From: Perkinsus chesapeaki
Lineage: Eukaryota; Perkinsozoa; Perkinsida; Perkinsidae
NCBI GenBank assembly: GCA_013115145.1
Contig: JAAPAO010000204.1
Location: forward strand, 5,237 to 44,570
Length of the DNA: 39,334 nucleotides
Reading direction: 5' to 3'
Positions 22,085 through 33,900 of this stretch are shown piece after piece. The notes beneath the pieces were generated by a model. It ran no database searches and was not told the origin of the DNA. It saw only the letters and a program-made list of their open reading frames with translations. Every line of letters begins with the position of its first letter. The first letter of the stretch is position 1. The position numbers and the translations under genes are program-made.

Positions 22085-22767
22085 TTTTTGAGATGCCTCC
22101 GACTCGCAGGAAATCTACTAGAGAATCTCGCTTTGACAAGCCACTAATGTGCGCATCACAGTGATGCGACCTTCCTATCGCAGAGTAAGCTTCGCATAAC
22201 AGCAGATACTGTGTAACAAGCAACCACCCCAGTTTTATTTGTAGTAAAAACCCTAAGCTCCATCTTTGCCAAGGATGGAGCTTCGGCTGCTCCACTAGAG
22301 TAGGCGATAGATACCACTCAATGTGTAAGGGGGATCTTGGGGTCCCTCACTGAGGGTCCCTCAGAGAACCTTGGGAGGCCTTACTAGGGAGGAGGCGGGA
22401 GCCTTCTGGCTCTCACGAGGAATAGGGGACAAAAAGAATTGTCTACTTGTATATTTCCCTGGCGTCACGTCGCCTGAGGTCAGTGACCTCAGGTCAGTGA
22501 CCCCTGTAGTGAGAGCTCGGTAATAACAAGCAGCCGATCACTCGAGTTTCTCCAGGAGAGCCTTGTGCGAGTAGCATGGTCCTTCAATCCCCCCGCGGTG
22601 TCTGGTTACTGGTGTAACGCGAGAGAAGATCGAAGATTGACCCCCTTATACGTATGAACAAAGGGTGTGCGTACAGACCTGTGCCAGGACAACTGTCTAC
22701 TTTCCTATTTGTATAGGCAATGATTGCCCAGAATATTGTGTCCTAGAGACTAGGACACACCGTTTAG
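22085..22767. promoter_or_regulatory. Upstream region of cathepsin gene with palindromes
   Basis: No gene is seen. GC-richer DNA carries CCCTCACTGAGGG (6+1+6 palindrome), GGGTCCCTCA twice about 15 bp apart, and a 10+1+10 palindrome at 22473-22493 overlapping a direct repeat of AGGTCAGTGACC. These lie about 250-410 bp upstream of the cathepsin start on the - strand and could be regulatory; that is inference from position only. Confidence 0.4.
22473..22493. repeat. 21-bp perfect palindrome
   Basis: CCTGAGGTCA, central G, TGACCTCAGG. The half-site AGGTCAGTGACC is repeated directly 14 bp on (22477 and 22491). The symmetry suits a dimeric DNA-binding protein; the AGGTCA-type half-sites are only a formal resemblance. 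Confidence 0.9.
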
Positions 22768-23411
22768 ATGCGGACGGCATTTGTCACAGCGAACTCAGAT
22801 GATGAACTTCATTACATGAACACGTTACCCTTATTTTCGGGTTGCGAATATGATAGCGTTACATCGGAGTCTAACAGTTCACAGTCGGCGGCCCGTTCGC
22901 AAGTTCATCGTACGTGGTGGCATGCGGGAAGGCAACACTTGCTCGCCACAAGGGCAGGCGCTTCTTTGTTGCACTTTTCATTACTCTGGGCTGCTTTCAG
23001 CTATACCACTAAGAATTCCCGTAAACACCGCTTCCTAGGGATTCGAGATCCTTGTTCTTCCTCAAGGGGTTCTGGACTCGAGACTCTGGAGTTCAGAGTC
23101 GTCGGCAAAGTCCAACGAAAATATCTGTTTCGCAACTTGTCCCTTACGCCGCTACTTCCTCAGTGGGGAATCTCTACAAGGTCAGCACGTTGTGGCACGA
23201 TCTAACAAGGATCGTGGTTGATGCTAAGTTTACTCATTCGAGGTTGAATATCGAATATTCGGTCTTCGCGCGTCAGTGGTGGTGTGTTGCTCCAAGTAAG
23301 GCTCACCAGCGTAGTGAGGTATTGGTCCAATACTATTGGAAGGTACCACTACCATTACGCCTTCAGTTCGTCTGGGTTCACTGTCTTACAACACAATACA
23401 GAGTCATTTGA
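22768..23411 (+). other. Overlapping + strand open frames, unproven
   Basis: An ATG at 22768 opens 145 codons, to 23205 (starts MRTAFVTANSDDELHYMNT). A second frame at 23052-23411 (119 codons) overlaps it and ends 8 bp before the FAM133-like stop on the other strand. Neither shows a domain, signal or clean splice join, and ORFs of this size can occur by chance in 39 kb. A short convergent gene is possible. Confidence 0.25.
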
Positions 23412-23419
23412 TACGTGGT

Positions 23420-24556
23420 TCAGTCACTATCACTGTCACGGCTGCTAAAGTACTGAGATAAACTATACATATTAGTCTGCTTCTTATGTTTATCTTTCTT
23501 TGATTTTTTCCTCCGAGGAGATTCCGAAGCATGTCTCCGTCGCGAACTCTTCGACCTGACCGAGAGATTTGGCAGCAACCTTCGCCTGCTAGAGACATGC
23601 ACGTTCATTGTCACACGAATCCATCCTGTCCAGGGGGAAGGTCACCTTGCAACAGCTCTTTCGAGAACACAGAAATCCCTACGCCAATGGATCAGTGCTA
23701 GCTGCAGCTATGGAGTCGTACTATAAAAACTCAATCAAAGACAGACTTGCGCAATGGTTAAGCTGCCAGTTAATATGTAAGGTAGCTTATACTAAGATTA
23801 AACTAGATAATTTACTTTTAAACGGACAGTTAGTGAACAAGCATTTTCACTTACCTGTCCTCACTTCCAGTGGAGGCCCGTCTTCGTTTGCTTCTTTCTC
23901 GATTCCTCCTCCGATCGTCATCGCTCTTCCCATCCGAACTGGACCGGCTCCGTTTTCGCTCTGATGATTCTATACTTGGCGATATGCTGGCTTAGATGGC
24001 TCACGAGATTCTCGAATCTTTCTAGCGCGGCGCAAAGCGTCCAAATCTCGTTTCTCTTGGGCAGCTCGTCGCTTGTCGCGATCAGCGTCCAGATTCTTTC
24101 GGTACTCGTCGTTCTCAAATCTTTCCAGAAACCTGGCATCTAGAACCCGTGATGTTCCCGCAGAGCCTTTGAGAATTACTTCTAGATTCAGTTGATGCAA
24201 GTTGAGCTTTATACTCCTCCCAAGTAAGACCGCTTCTCTGTCTAAAAGTGGAGAGAGAGGTACTCTCCGAAGTTAGCCAACTTCAACTCGACGAAACTAA
24301 ATTTTACACTCTGCGTACCACATTCTCGAGAGTAGAAACGAAGGCTCGAGAAAAAGCCGCCTCCAACTCCAAAAAAAGTTTGTATTTGTCAGGGCGGGCT
24401 CGCGGAAACAGTTACGTTTGCAAGTACGCAATATTCGCACCTCTCAGCGATCCGATCCTCAATTGACGGTCCCGAAGGCTGTTCCGAGGACTCGGTCCGT
24501 GCCAGAAGGAGAGGATTGTCGACTCCCTGCGGTTTAAATCCCCTTTGCTTTCCCAT
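23420..24556 (-). CDS. FAM133-like basic/RS-rich nuclear protein
   Basis: Five exons (24556-24441, 24241-24180, 24139-24005, 23969-23855, 23555-23420) give 187 aa exactly in frame. The N-terminus MGKQRGFKPQ...VDNPLLLA...SGPSIEDRI matches the FAM133 pattern MGK...NP.A.A...SGPTIQDYL. Then LTWEEYKAQL corresponds to its PTWEEVKEQL, and RFLERFENDEYRKNLDADR to the helical segment after it. The C-terminal half is Arg/Ser/Lys-rich with SPRRKKSKKDKHKKQ and ends SSRDSDSD. FAM133 proteins are poorly characterised nuclear proteins; an RNA-processing role is only suggested by composition. Introns 2 and 3 are 40 and 35 nt, the latter among the shortest here. Confidence 0.82.
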
Positions 24557-25192
24557 GATATTAATACTGGTAAATTATTAGTAGTAATTGAAGCAAACAC
24601 TAGACACAACACAAGCTGGAATGAACAGCTACAAAAAAGACGCTTAACAGTAACAACAGCTCCTCGTGATTTCGTCAACGACAGAGACTGCCCGAATTTA
24701 TACGGAAATACAAGGATACCAATAACCACTCCTTCAGTGGGATTTTAGGGTAGCTGGATCAACCTTACAAAAGAGACAGACTCGCTGCGTTGTCCGGAAT
24801 CGACGAGTCCTAACCGAAGTATGGGAATGAAGAAACAACCGAGGTACTCACTGTACATTTTTGAGGCGGGGAGTAAGCTCATGAAGAAGGAGAAACATGC
24901 CGAACAAACTCATCGAGAAAAATAACGGAGATACAATACACCGAGTAACGCTATACCCCTCATAAGGCGGTTCATCAGTGAGAGGCGTGCAACGTAATGC
25001 ACGGGAAAACGCTGTAGTTGATATGGTTTGTAAAGGTACGGAATAGCAGAAGTGTTAGAAGAATCTTTGGGCTGCGGAAACCTTCGCTGTGCGTTAAGAT
25101 ACGCTCAGGGCCCTAAAGTACAGTAATAGAGTGAGTTCATCAACTACAAAATCATCATCAAAAAAGGAAGCAATTATACAACGCTAAAATCT
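24557..25192. other. Spacer carrying dispersed repeat copy B
   Basis: The promoter side of the FAM133-like gene and the 3' side of the membrane-protein gene. Positions about 24757-25050 hold copy B of the repeat also found at 17460-17860. No coding exon could be fitted. Confidence 0.5.
24757..25050 (+). repeat. Dispersed repeat, copy B
   Basis: Begins with ACAAAAGAGACAGACTCGCT and runs through TTGTCCGGAATCGACGAG, CTCACTGTACA, GGAGTAAGCTCATG and later ATGGTTTGTAAAGG. The order and orientation match copy A at 17460-17860. Confidence 0.7.
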
Positions 25193-26342
25193 TCACAGCG
25201 ATGACACATATCTTGTGTGTTCATCTCTCGCAAGTTCATGATTTTTCGATGGACCACAATGTCGAGATCGCCGACCCGACCAGGGGCCAGCCCGCGCCGT
25301 GTGTGCTCTTCCATTAGTAATATCATCGAGTTGACGAGCAGCTTGAAACGCCGCTTTACGACGGGCTTCGGCGGCTCGCCTGGCAATGTCGTAATTAACA
25401 TCATCTGGTGATGCTGTTTTCGGGAGCTCTTCCAAGCGCGGGGCGTCATTGTAGTTGGAGTGATAGTATTGATCTGACGGAGTTGCCGCCGGCGGTGCCC
25501 TCCGATTGCTCGATTCCGGAAGGGGCACATGAACGCCTGACGACAAGGGCGATGCGAGTCTCAATTCCAGACGAGCAGCGTTGTCCCATGGCTGGTATTC
25601 ATCGAGAACTAACCTACTGAAGCAGTCCCTCCGCTCGACTTGATTGAATCATGCAAGGAGCAAGCGACTATTGGTCAACATGTATAAGCCATAGAAGCTT
25701 TATATAAAAACCAAGAAATAGTAAACACGAAATCTTCAAAACTATTTTCGTCACAGTAAAGAGTATTTTATCACAGTCGAAAACGTTATTTTTGTCACAG
25801 TAAAAAAAATTATTATTGTCACAGCGTCAAGCTGGCGACACCATCTACATACAGGTCATAAATCGAGGCGGGTTAGCTCACTTTGAATCGGTGATGAAGT
25901 TGACGATAATAAGATATTTTCCGTGCTCGAAACCGTGGTTCGACGCTCCTGAGGAAAATGGATATGAGCTCGCGGTAAGGCGATTTCGACCTACCGTTTC
26001 ACGCCGAACCTCCCTCTTCCTGTCTGACTTTTTCGATTCCTTCACGCCGATGACGAACTGTATAACTGAAAGAACCAATTGCAAACTCTCTGATAAAAAT
26101 ATAGAAGCTTCTTTTTAAAAACACATCAATCACTCATGAGCACATTTCCATTCGAGATGATGCCTACCACAAGACACTGCCACTGTTATCAGCACGCCGA
26201 CAAAAACCACGGTCGCAAAAAGAGCTGCTGAAGTAGCCGCTGTGTTATTGGGTGACGAAGAGCTTGCAGTGGTGGAGTTTAGAGAAGCGAGAAATCGCTC
26301 GGATGGAGGCGAGGGGATATTCGACATGTTGGAGATTTTCAT
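25193..26342 (-). CDS. Single-pass membrane protein, unknown function
   Basis: Exon 1 (26342-26168) encodes a Ser/Thr/Asn-rich N-terminus and one membrane segment (AALFATVVFVGVLITVAVSC). Exon 2 (26065-25995) adds a basic stretch, KESKKSDRKREVRRET. Exon 3 (from 25948) can end at a GTGAGC donor at 25882 and join exon 4 (25608-25193), giving 242 aa with a Pro- and Arg/Ala-rich tail (DEYQPWDNAARLEL, RAAEARRKAAFQAARQLDD). If that last intron is retained, the protein stops at 25856 with 112 aa. No homologue is recognised. The tail is presumably cytoplasmic. The 25609-25881 intron holds four spaced GTCACAG-type motifs. Confidence 0.5.
25744..25826. repeat. Spaced TGTGAC motif cluster
   Basis: On the + strand, (G/A)TCACAG occurs at 25750, 25771, 25794 and 25818, at 21-24 bp spacing and separated by A/T runs. 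On the gene strand this reads CTGTGAC/CTGTGAT. It may be a decayed tandem repeat or a protein-binding cluster. It lies in a putative intron of the membrane-protein gene, or in the 5' region of its last exon. Confidence 0.7.
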
Positions 26343-26938
26343 GACCGAAGTCGGTTGGGAAATATGTACATGAAAAAACTGACACGAAAATACTGCGAGT
26401 CGCTGAAAACTGAAACGGTTGAAACCTCGGACCGAACTTTCATTTGTTTTTGCTCGAGAAAACTCAACCGCGGCTTTCAAACGGCGGTTTCGGCCACTCC
26501 AAGTGCGCGATCTGGTGAACAGAAGTAGCTGCCGTAGCCGGCCCCCAATCGCTGTAGGGACGTCGATGTTCGCGAGTTGGTGGGCATCGAGAAATACGGC
26601 ATGTCGGAAGTAGTCCGGAACTATGCTGAATAGGCTCTTGTGTGGAGGCCGATGGAACTAAATACGGCTGAATCAAAAGCTAAATCCTCAACTTCAACGT
26701 TGAAGAGACTCCCGAAAACAAAGCTGAGAAGTAAATCATATTCCACAGCACAGAGGCAACTGCTCCGCTCCGTTGAGAACAGTTGGGAGCTAAACGTATA
26801 ACGCGAGCCGCATTCAATGAGAAAGGGAAAACACAGGAATGAAACTCAAGATACTTCATAGTTGAAAATCCAGCACTGAACAGTTGTCTTTTTTGTACTG
26901 TCAAGCAGGTCCTCTGCATTATGGGAGAATTCATCATA
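26343..26938 (-). other. Gap with open but start-less frame
   Basis: Upstream of the membrane-protein ATG the same frame stays open to about 26655 with plausible peptide sequence (SIVPDYFRHAVFLDAHQLAN, IGGRLRQLLLFTRSRTW) but no ATG. It may be a 5' exon or an unspliced leader. The rest, to the Sec14 stop, shows nothing firm. Confidence 0.35.
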
Positions 26939-29900
26939 TTACTGTTTTGACGATTGGTGTTTCACTGGCATTTCAGGCATCAACTTCCACTCGCTCTCTG
27001 GTGGTGGAGACGGCCAGAAATCACATTCGCCGACCTGAAGGGAAGAAGAATGTAGTAGCCAACACAGGATGTTCTATCGTAATAAACCAACACAGGATGT
27101 TCTATCGTAATAAACCAACACAGGATGTTCTATCGTAATAAACCAACACAGGATGTTCTATCGTAATAATTGATGCAATTGAAGTTGGCTTAATTATAGT
27201 CATAGTGCATCATTATCTTGGAGCTATTCACTACCAACGAGCTGACGCCCCCCCCACTACCACTAACGGAGATTCACTTGTCATTTTAGGAGTGCGAGCT
27301 ATAGCATTTCGGTATGGAGAGGTTCGCCTCCCTTTTTTAGACCTTAAGACTCACAGACCTCGCTCACTGCCTTGGGACCCCCCCAATTGTCACTGACAAC
27401 TCTGTCCCTAGTGACCGGCTTACCCGATGAAGTTGAGGAAATGGGATATCGTCATCACAGGGTAAGTATCTCTGTCCCCACATGATGGGCTCAAGCTCTC
27501 CTTCACCACCGTACTCCTGATAAAACAAATGGTAAAGGAAACTCGAACGGAAGTTCACAGTAGATTTCATTAAGTGTTATTAACCGTAAGTACTATCGGT
27601 ATTAGTAACATCGCAAAACGCTTATCCATCACTTCCCTCATTTTTTCAATCTGCTCCACTACGCTCTAATCTAAGTCTTAAACCCATAAGGCTTCCCAAT
27701 TCTCGGAGCTTCATTTCTTCATCCGAACGAAGCTCATATGGTGGGGTTCTGGGTCGTTTCGATCCTATGTGGTACGATATAATTTGGGACAGACTTTATA
27801 TGAAAAAAAGTAGGCAAGCTAAGTACTTACGCAAGTCAACCTCAAAAGTATCTTTCCGTTTCACCCTACCTTAGGAATGAATTTCGGATCGACAAACTCT
27901 GAAATTGCCTTCACAGGATGAGAGCCGCTGATTTTAATACGGCCTAACAAAAATGGAAAACATGAAAACAAAACCAGGCGGAGCGAAGCTCGTACTAACA
28001 GTAATCGGATCCACCCACGGCTTCACCATCTTCCATAATGTACTGATAACCACGCCAGCGTTCACAACAACCATCTTGCTCAAGACCTCAGGGTAATAGT
28101 ATCTAAATCGATCGGGTGATCGATTTGAGCATTCTGCCGTATACAGTCTTACTGATCGATATTCAGCTGCTTCTTGAAACCGTTGACGAAACTTCCTTTA
28201 CCATGGCTCAACCCGACGTTCTTAATATCGATCACCTGATCGATTCGGACCATACTAACAACTTGAAACAGATCTCCATACTATCAGCAGTTCTATCCCT
28301 CCCAATCGCATTATTCTTTAGTTCTTTAATATTATTTTACCTTCCACTTTCCCACGTGATTAAAGCAATAAAATTGTACACAAAAATCGGAGATCGCGTC
28401 GAAGAATTTCTAATCCGATCGACAACGTGAATAGGTCAAATTTTCCACGATGTCCATCTGCTCCGTGACCATGTCTCCAATTGCTCCAGGTTCGCGGATG
28501 AGCGTCCATCTAGCCTCACGGGAATAAAAGGGGCCAAAAGATGTTTCAAAGGCGAATATAAAACATAATATTCGGGACCAACAAGAAACCGCAAATGCAA
28601 TCCTTCTCGGCGCATCAGATGTCCCTCTATGACTCCCTCAATCCCACACGCACGGCATCGCCGACCATCCCACGCAGGTTCGATCCCGGCATCCCTCACC
28701 ATCATATGTTTATATCCTTTCCATCCAGAGTATCTCAACTGCATCTTTATACGCTCTATTATTTCCATCTCAACAACATGCTGCTCCATACCTGAATATC
28801 CAAGCTTCAACCGTGCAAGATACAAAATAGCTCACATCTATCAAGTCCGAGTTTGGTGTAAGTTGATGCTGAAGGAATCTTCATATAAACAACTGGCGTA
28901 CCGAATTTCGACATACCATAGAAGTACCTGTTATCCGGTCGCACTGAATACTATAAGTAAAAGATACCCAGCGCTGGAAATGTCATTCCTTTCACCAAAA
29001 ATTGATTACAAATTGAAAAAAGGCCTCGAAACGGTTGATCGATAGCCACCAAGTCACTCCCAGCAAAAGTACAGATACCGTACAACTTTGGGCTGGACTT
29101 TTTAAGCATGCCAAACTATCACAGAGCGAAAAGATCGGAAAGTGACATAATAAATTCGGACGCACGAGATACTTCTCGACATGGCATATACGCCCAAGCT
29201 CCAAGATAGTGCGAACCAAACCGTTATGCTGCAAGTCCCTTTTCGGAATGACTCCTATTATTTTACCAGGAAGAATATGAAGCTTGGAACATAGCAGGAT
29301 GACAACACTTTAATAGAGTAGCGTTTGTAATCTTAGCTTTGAATTCTTAAGGTTAATTCGTAATTGCTAAGTTATTAAGTTTCCAACCCATTCCCAACCG
29401 GAGTCTCTGGGTACTTGGACGAGCGGGGAATTTCGAAAGGGGAGAGAATTCACTTTCGATTCCCCGATAAGAAATTCCACAACGCTTTTCCGGATCGTAA
29501 ACTGAGCTTGAAAATTCTCATTCTTTCAAAAGCCAATCTCGAATGAGCTGAAAATTGCCCGAAGACTCACCATTCCAGAGGCTTGATGCATTCCGGATCA
29601 ACGAGGGGGCATCTCGGAATGTCTCTGATGGGGGTGGCCATCAACATATCCATTTTCTCGTCAGCACCCTCAGATTTGCGCCATCTTAACATTCCTCGGA
29701 GGTATCTGAGCGAGAGAACTGTCCGAAACATTCATTGACAATCGGAATATGTAAATATGATATTTCTCATTGAGAGGCCAAACCAGCTTTTCTTAATAGT
29801 AAGCGGCGGATAACCAGCCTCTTCGTCCTCAACCGATACAGACTACAACAAATTGAGTTAACCTTAACAATACTGTATATAGCGTAAAGTACACACTTCA

Positions 29901-30991
29901 CAGTATAGCGTAAAGTACACACTTCACAGTATAGCGTAAAGTACATACTTCACAGTATAGCGTAAAGTACACACTTCACAGTATAGCGTAAAGTACACAC
30001 TTCACAGTATAGCGTAAAGTACATACTTCACAGTATAGCGTAAAGTACACACTTCACAGTATTTTTATATGTATAAATATATAAACTCGTTAAGCGTACG
30101 CATCAAGGTAGCGGAAATAGGAAGATATACATTCAATGCGATGTAATCCGAATCTCCGTGTCTTACTCTATACCACTGTTAAGGGATTAGAGGCCGCCGG
30201 GACTAGTGCGTACAAATCCGTCGTCCGTGATATTATTATCCCCCCTATTACGACACAGTAGCAGGGACTCTTTCCTTCTCATGAGAGTATCCCCGAATGA
30301 ACCTCAACATATTCATATCTTCAACCATCAATGCGTCACTGCCAACCGCCTTAACAACCTCGGAGAACACCTAACACGATTTCGAATGGAGAAAATGATT
30401 CTTCGAAAATCCAATTGTAGTAACATTAGTCTCTGGGAAACAACTAAGAGTACGGATGGATAAGATTGAAAATAATAATATGGTAAGAATATGAAAGAGG
30501 ACCCCCTCCACCGACCCCATAAGAACATAGTAGAAATAAATTCGATAAAAGCGGAGCTAGCAAAGCAAGAGTGCATTCCCACTGGAACTTTTCACCCCCT
30601 CTCTGACCCCCTTATACTTACTACCCTATCTAGAGATATCGCTCACGCATCAACCGCAACACAATTTCTGTCTCCCGTCCCGTATGACCTCTTTCTCCTC
30701 CTCAGACAGAGGCGGCTCAGTCCATTCTTCACCTTGCTCATGACACAGTATCTTAGGCTTAGGGAACTGACACAAAATATGTCCCTATACACCCCCATAC
30801 CACTCCTTCCTCACATCTACTGCCTCCTGGGCGCTCGGGGATGCCCCCGTCTCCGCTACTTTATCGTCAACATCATCAACCGCAGGCGTGAGATCGCCTT
30901 TGGCTTCACCAGACGATTTTCGGACGGCCTGGAAAGACAGCGGGAAATATCAGTACCCTATAAACGTAACAAATGAACAGCAGTCCTTCAT
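26939..30991 (-). CDS. Sec14/CRAL-TRIO lipid-transfer protein
   Basis: CRAL-TRIO proteins bind and exchange phosphatidylinositol or other lipids. Exons 30928-30815, 30766-30689, 30370-30252, 29705-29571, 28927-28836, 28791-28700, 28280-28153, 28102-27996, 27943-27870, 27516-27424 and 27034-26939 join in frame (375 aa to TAA). A tiny first exon, 30991-30971 (MKDCCSF), fits in phase 0 but is weak. After an acidic leader comes the CRAL-TRIO-N helix region (DMNMLRFIRGYSHEKERVP, YLRGMLRWRKSEG). The lipid-binding domain follows: YFYGMSKFGTPVVYMKIP, VIDIKNVGLSHG, YYYPEVLSKMVVVNAGVV, LWKMVKPWVDP, RIKISGSH and PKFIPKEYGGEGELEP. These match the fold's strand order and its terminal LP-EYGG motif. A Pro-rich tail ends the protein. 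Two introns carry minisatellites. Confidence 0.88.
27061..27170. repeat. 28-bp minisatellite, 4 copies, last Sec14 intron
   Basis: Unit AACACAGGATGTTCTATCGT plus AATAAACC, starting at 27061, 27089, 27117 and 27145. The copies are essentially identical until the last 8 bases of the final one. It lies in the 389-nt intron (27035-27423) before the terminal exon. Confidence 0.97.
29881..30062. repeat. 26-bp minisatellite, 7 copies, Sec14 intron
   Basis: Unit AGCGTAAAGTACACACTTCA plus CAGTAT. Copies 3 and 6 carry ACATAC instead of ACACAC, so the order is AABAABA, a 78-bp higher-order repeat. It sits inside the 546-nt intron (29706-30251) between the two exons that encode the CRAL-TRIO-N helices. 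Confidence 0.97.
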
Positions 30992-33900
30992 AATTCTTAT
31001 TAGAACAAGAAATAGTAAGGTTCAATTATTATATGATTCTTCAGCAATTCTCAGATACAGGGTGCTGCGAAAAAAGGCCCACACCCTAGAATTTCGTGGC
31101 GCGCGTGAAATATTAAAATGAACAGAGTACCATTTGAAATTACTTATATTACACAAGTAAAATATAAATAATAATTATATAATATTAAACGACTAGTTTA
31201 CCATCTAGCACAGACGAGCAAGTCGAGTAATGAAAATTAATGAGGTAAAAAATAAATAGAATTACCGTCTTAATTACCTAAATAACACACTGCTGTCCAA
31301 TAGAGACATTCAAAGACAATAAATTATCCCGCTCAATCTCCTAAAGATATTCTAAAAATATATTTCTACTAATCACCCAAGTTCTCAGTGTTCCGTTCTC
31401 AGCCTTCACTTCGCCACATTATGACACGCGTCTCTCATCTGCCTCTGCGCTAGTAACAGCTTTCAAAGACATTCTCTATGAAATCCCACACTCAGTTCCC
31501 CCGTATTTTTTATCATTGTCTTTCCCACTTGTATAGTTCCCTCCTCTATCTCCTCCATAAGCGTGTCCGTTACCGGTTCGATTATCTCGTCTACTATCGT
31601 GGCTCCTCCCCTACTCGGCCCACATGGCCAGCATCGAAGCTAAGAGCGCGCAGTGAAGGTATTATCATAATATTTATTACGGATTATTAAGTATGTTTAA
31701 TACAGTATATATCAGTTGAATAAAGCTTATACCATACATTTATAACAGAATAGACGTAGTAATAAAGCTTAGTACTATCTTCGTTTTCGCTCTGCTATTT
31801 CGTATCATTGCCAATGGCCCAATAACTCTATCAAGTGTGCCATTCCGAAAAGCTGAGGGTAATTTATCGTCTCTTCCGTTATTTCGATCTCCTTGGCGTT
31901 TGTACCTTTCTTCGAGGTTTTCTCAGGTAAATTGTTGCAGAGGAAATCTTCCCGAAACGGACCGTATCTAGTTGCGTTGTTCGTTATCTCTATACACTTG
32001 GCCGTCAGCGAGACCCAGGAAGGCTCTAGACGAATTAATCGAAATTCTCGAATCGAAGCATCCGCACCGGCACTATTATAAACCCTAATTACGCCCCTTT
32101 CACGTTGAAGTATAAACAGTTACATTTGCACCTGGTTCGTTTTCTGAGCTTCGCCTTTCACGACTGACTCCTTTCAAAAATCTCACCCCTGTGAACGTCA
32201 TAATTCATAGTCGTTCACACACAAGAGATCGTCCCTGATAATCCTAGCTTCTTCGATGCCTTGCCAGCGATTAGTAAACTCGAGAGTTCAAGTGAGTTCC
32301 ATCACGGATCGTAGCAGTTCCCTATCTTCGATGAGATATTCTTACAGAGACAATTTTCATTATTATTTTCACGGACGATTACTATAGCAAAAAGTTTGGA
32401 AGGTTATAAGAACAACCTCGCAAGAGTAGTCAACAATGACAGACAAGGTGCCGAAGGGACAACGAAGATCAAAGCTGACAGCAGCAAAAAACAATGGCCA
32501 AATAAATTCCCGTCTGCGAGGTACATTCGCTATATTATAAGAAGCTTAGAACTCAATGAGCAAAGAGAATCATCAAACCGCGGAAGACGGATAACTTTTC
32601 CAACCTCGAAAATATCCTTTATATTACATCTCCGCACGACCCTCCAGTGGAGCTCCTTCTCCTCCTCGGTGATGATGATGATGCATTCACCGATGTTTTT
32701 CCATTAGTTCGAATGCTACCCGATGAACCGTGACGATGGCCGCCGTGTGTCATGATACTACTATTAATAAAACGCTTACTGAGCTTCGTGATGAACCGCT
32801 CTGTCGAGAGATCCATTGCCCTTCCCCAAAATATATTATTTGATATCTATCTACATCCCCGATAATGTGCGCCATATAAAATGCCTTTGGGTTCTATATT
32901 CAATAAACAACACATCTCTTAATTGAATGTCTGCATTCAAATTATTGGAAAAAATACAATAAAATTTTTGCACGGACATCATCAACTAGCAAAGAGGCCT
33001 AGAAGACCGCCAAATTCAAGGAATGCTTTCCATTCCTCTACGAGTCTTTTCCACCTTGTATCTTTTCTCTACCAAGATTTCCTCTCCCGAAGCACGTTCA
33101 CATAAGACCGATTATCAAGCCCCACGGGCTCTCATAAGAATTAAATCACATAAGTAGTCGTCCGAGACATGATATAACAACATAAAATAGCCGTGAGCCC
33201 GCCGCGCCGCTGTCCCTGCGAGCAATCACCCAGCTTCAGATACGTTAAGCCGAACACGTGATTCAAATCCGTCAATGGATTTGGCCACGGCCCGCCTCGG
33301 TCCTCGTCGGTGAATTCAAATCGTACCCGCCTACTTTACACGCACACACCGTCCTCTGGTCGCCGAGTGCATCCCATAAGCTAGGCGGTCCGTGCGAGAC
33401 AAGACGGAGGCGCGAGCACCGCCGGCTTCCTTTCAAAGATACAAAAGAAGACGCCTTACAACGGCGAAGCAGTCTGTGATTTTCGAGAGCACTGAGATGA
33501 GATGTATGCTAGTATATGGCACCTGAGGGAAATTCACAGAGAAAGATATCACAACATTGTAAAACTCAAAAACTCAACAACAAGCAGACAAGTTGGAAAT
33601 CACCAATTTCACGACTACCCAGGTAATCACTCTTCTTGAGATTAATGCTAATATATCTATTTACGTTAATCGATCACATGATCGATTTTAGCTAATCTTC
33701 TTGCATCTTAATATCCCCTTCTTCCTCTTCACTTTTCTCCTTATCATCCCCTCCCTCTTCCAGCTCATTAAACATAAACTCTTGCTGATAACTGAAAATC
33801 CAATAATCTAATCAATTCAAAGCAGCAGTCTCTAATCCGATTCTATAATATCTTCCAATGATCACCCTTTTCGCTAGTCTACTTCATTTCCACTATCCTT

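Noticed and set aside
28616..28700. Candidate tRNA on the + strand around GGTTCGATCCCGG, and a long - strand frame (VRDAGIEPAWDGR...)
   Set aside because: The tRNA arms do not pair in the right geometry. The frame is intron read-through: the CRAL-TRIO domain continues in phase at 28280, not here.
29881..30062. CRISPR-like array
   Set aside because: The units are contiguous tandem copies without unique spacers, in a eukaryotic intron.
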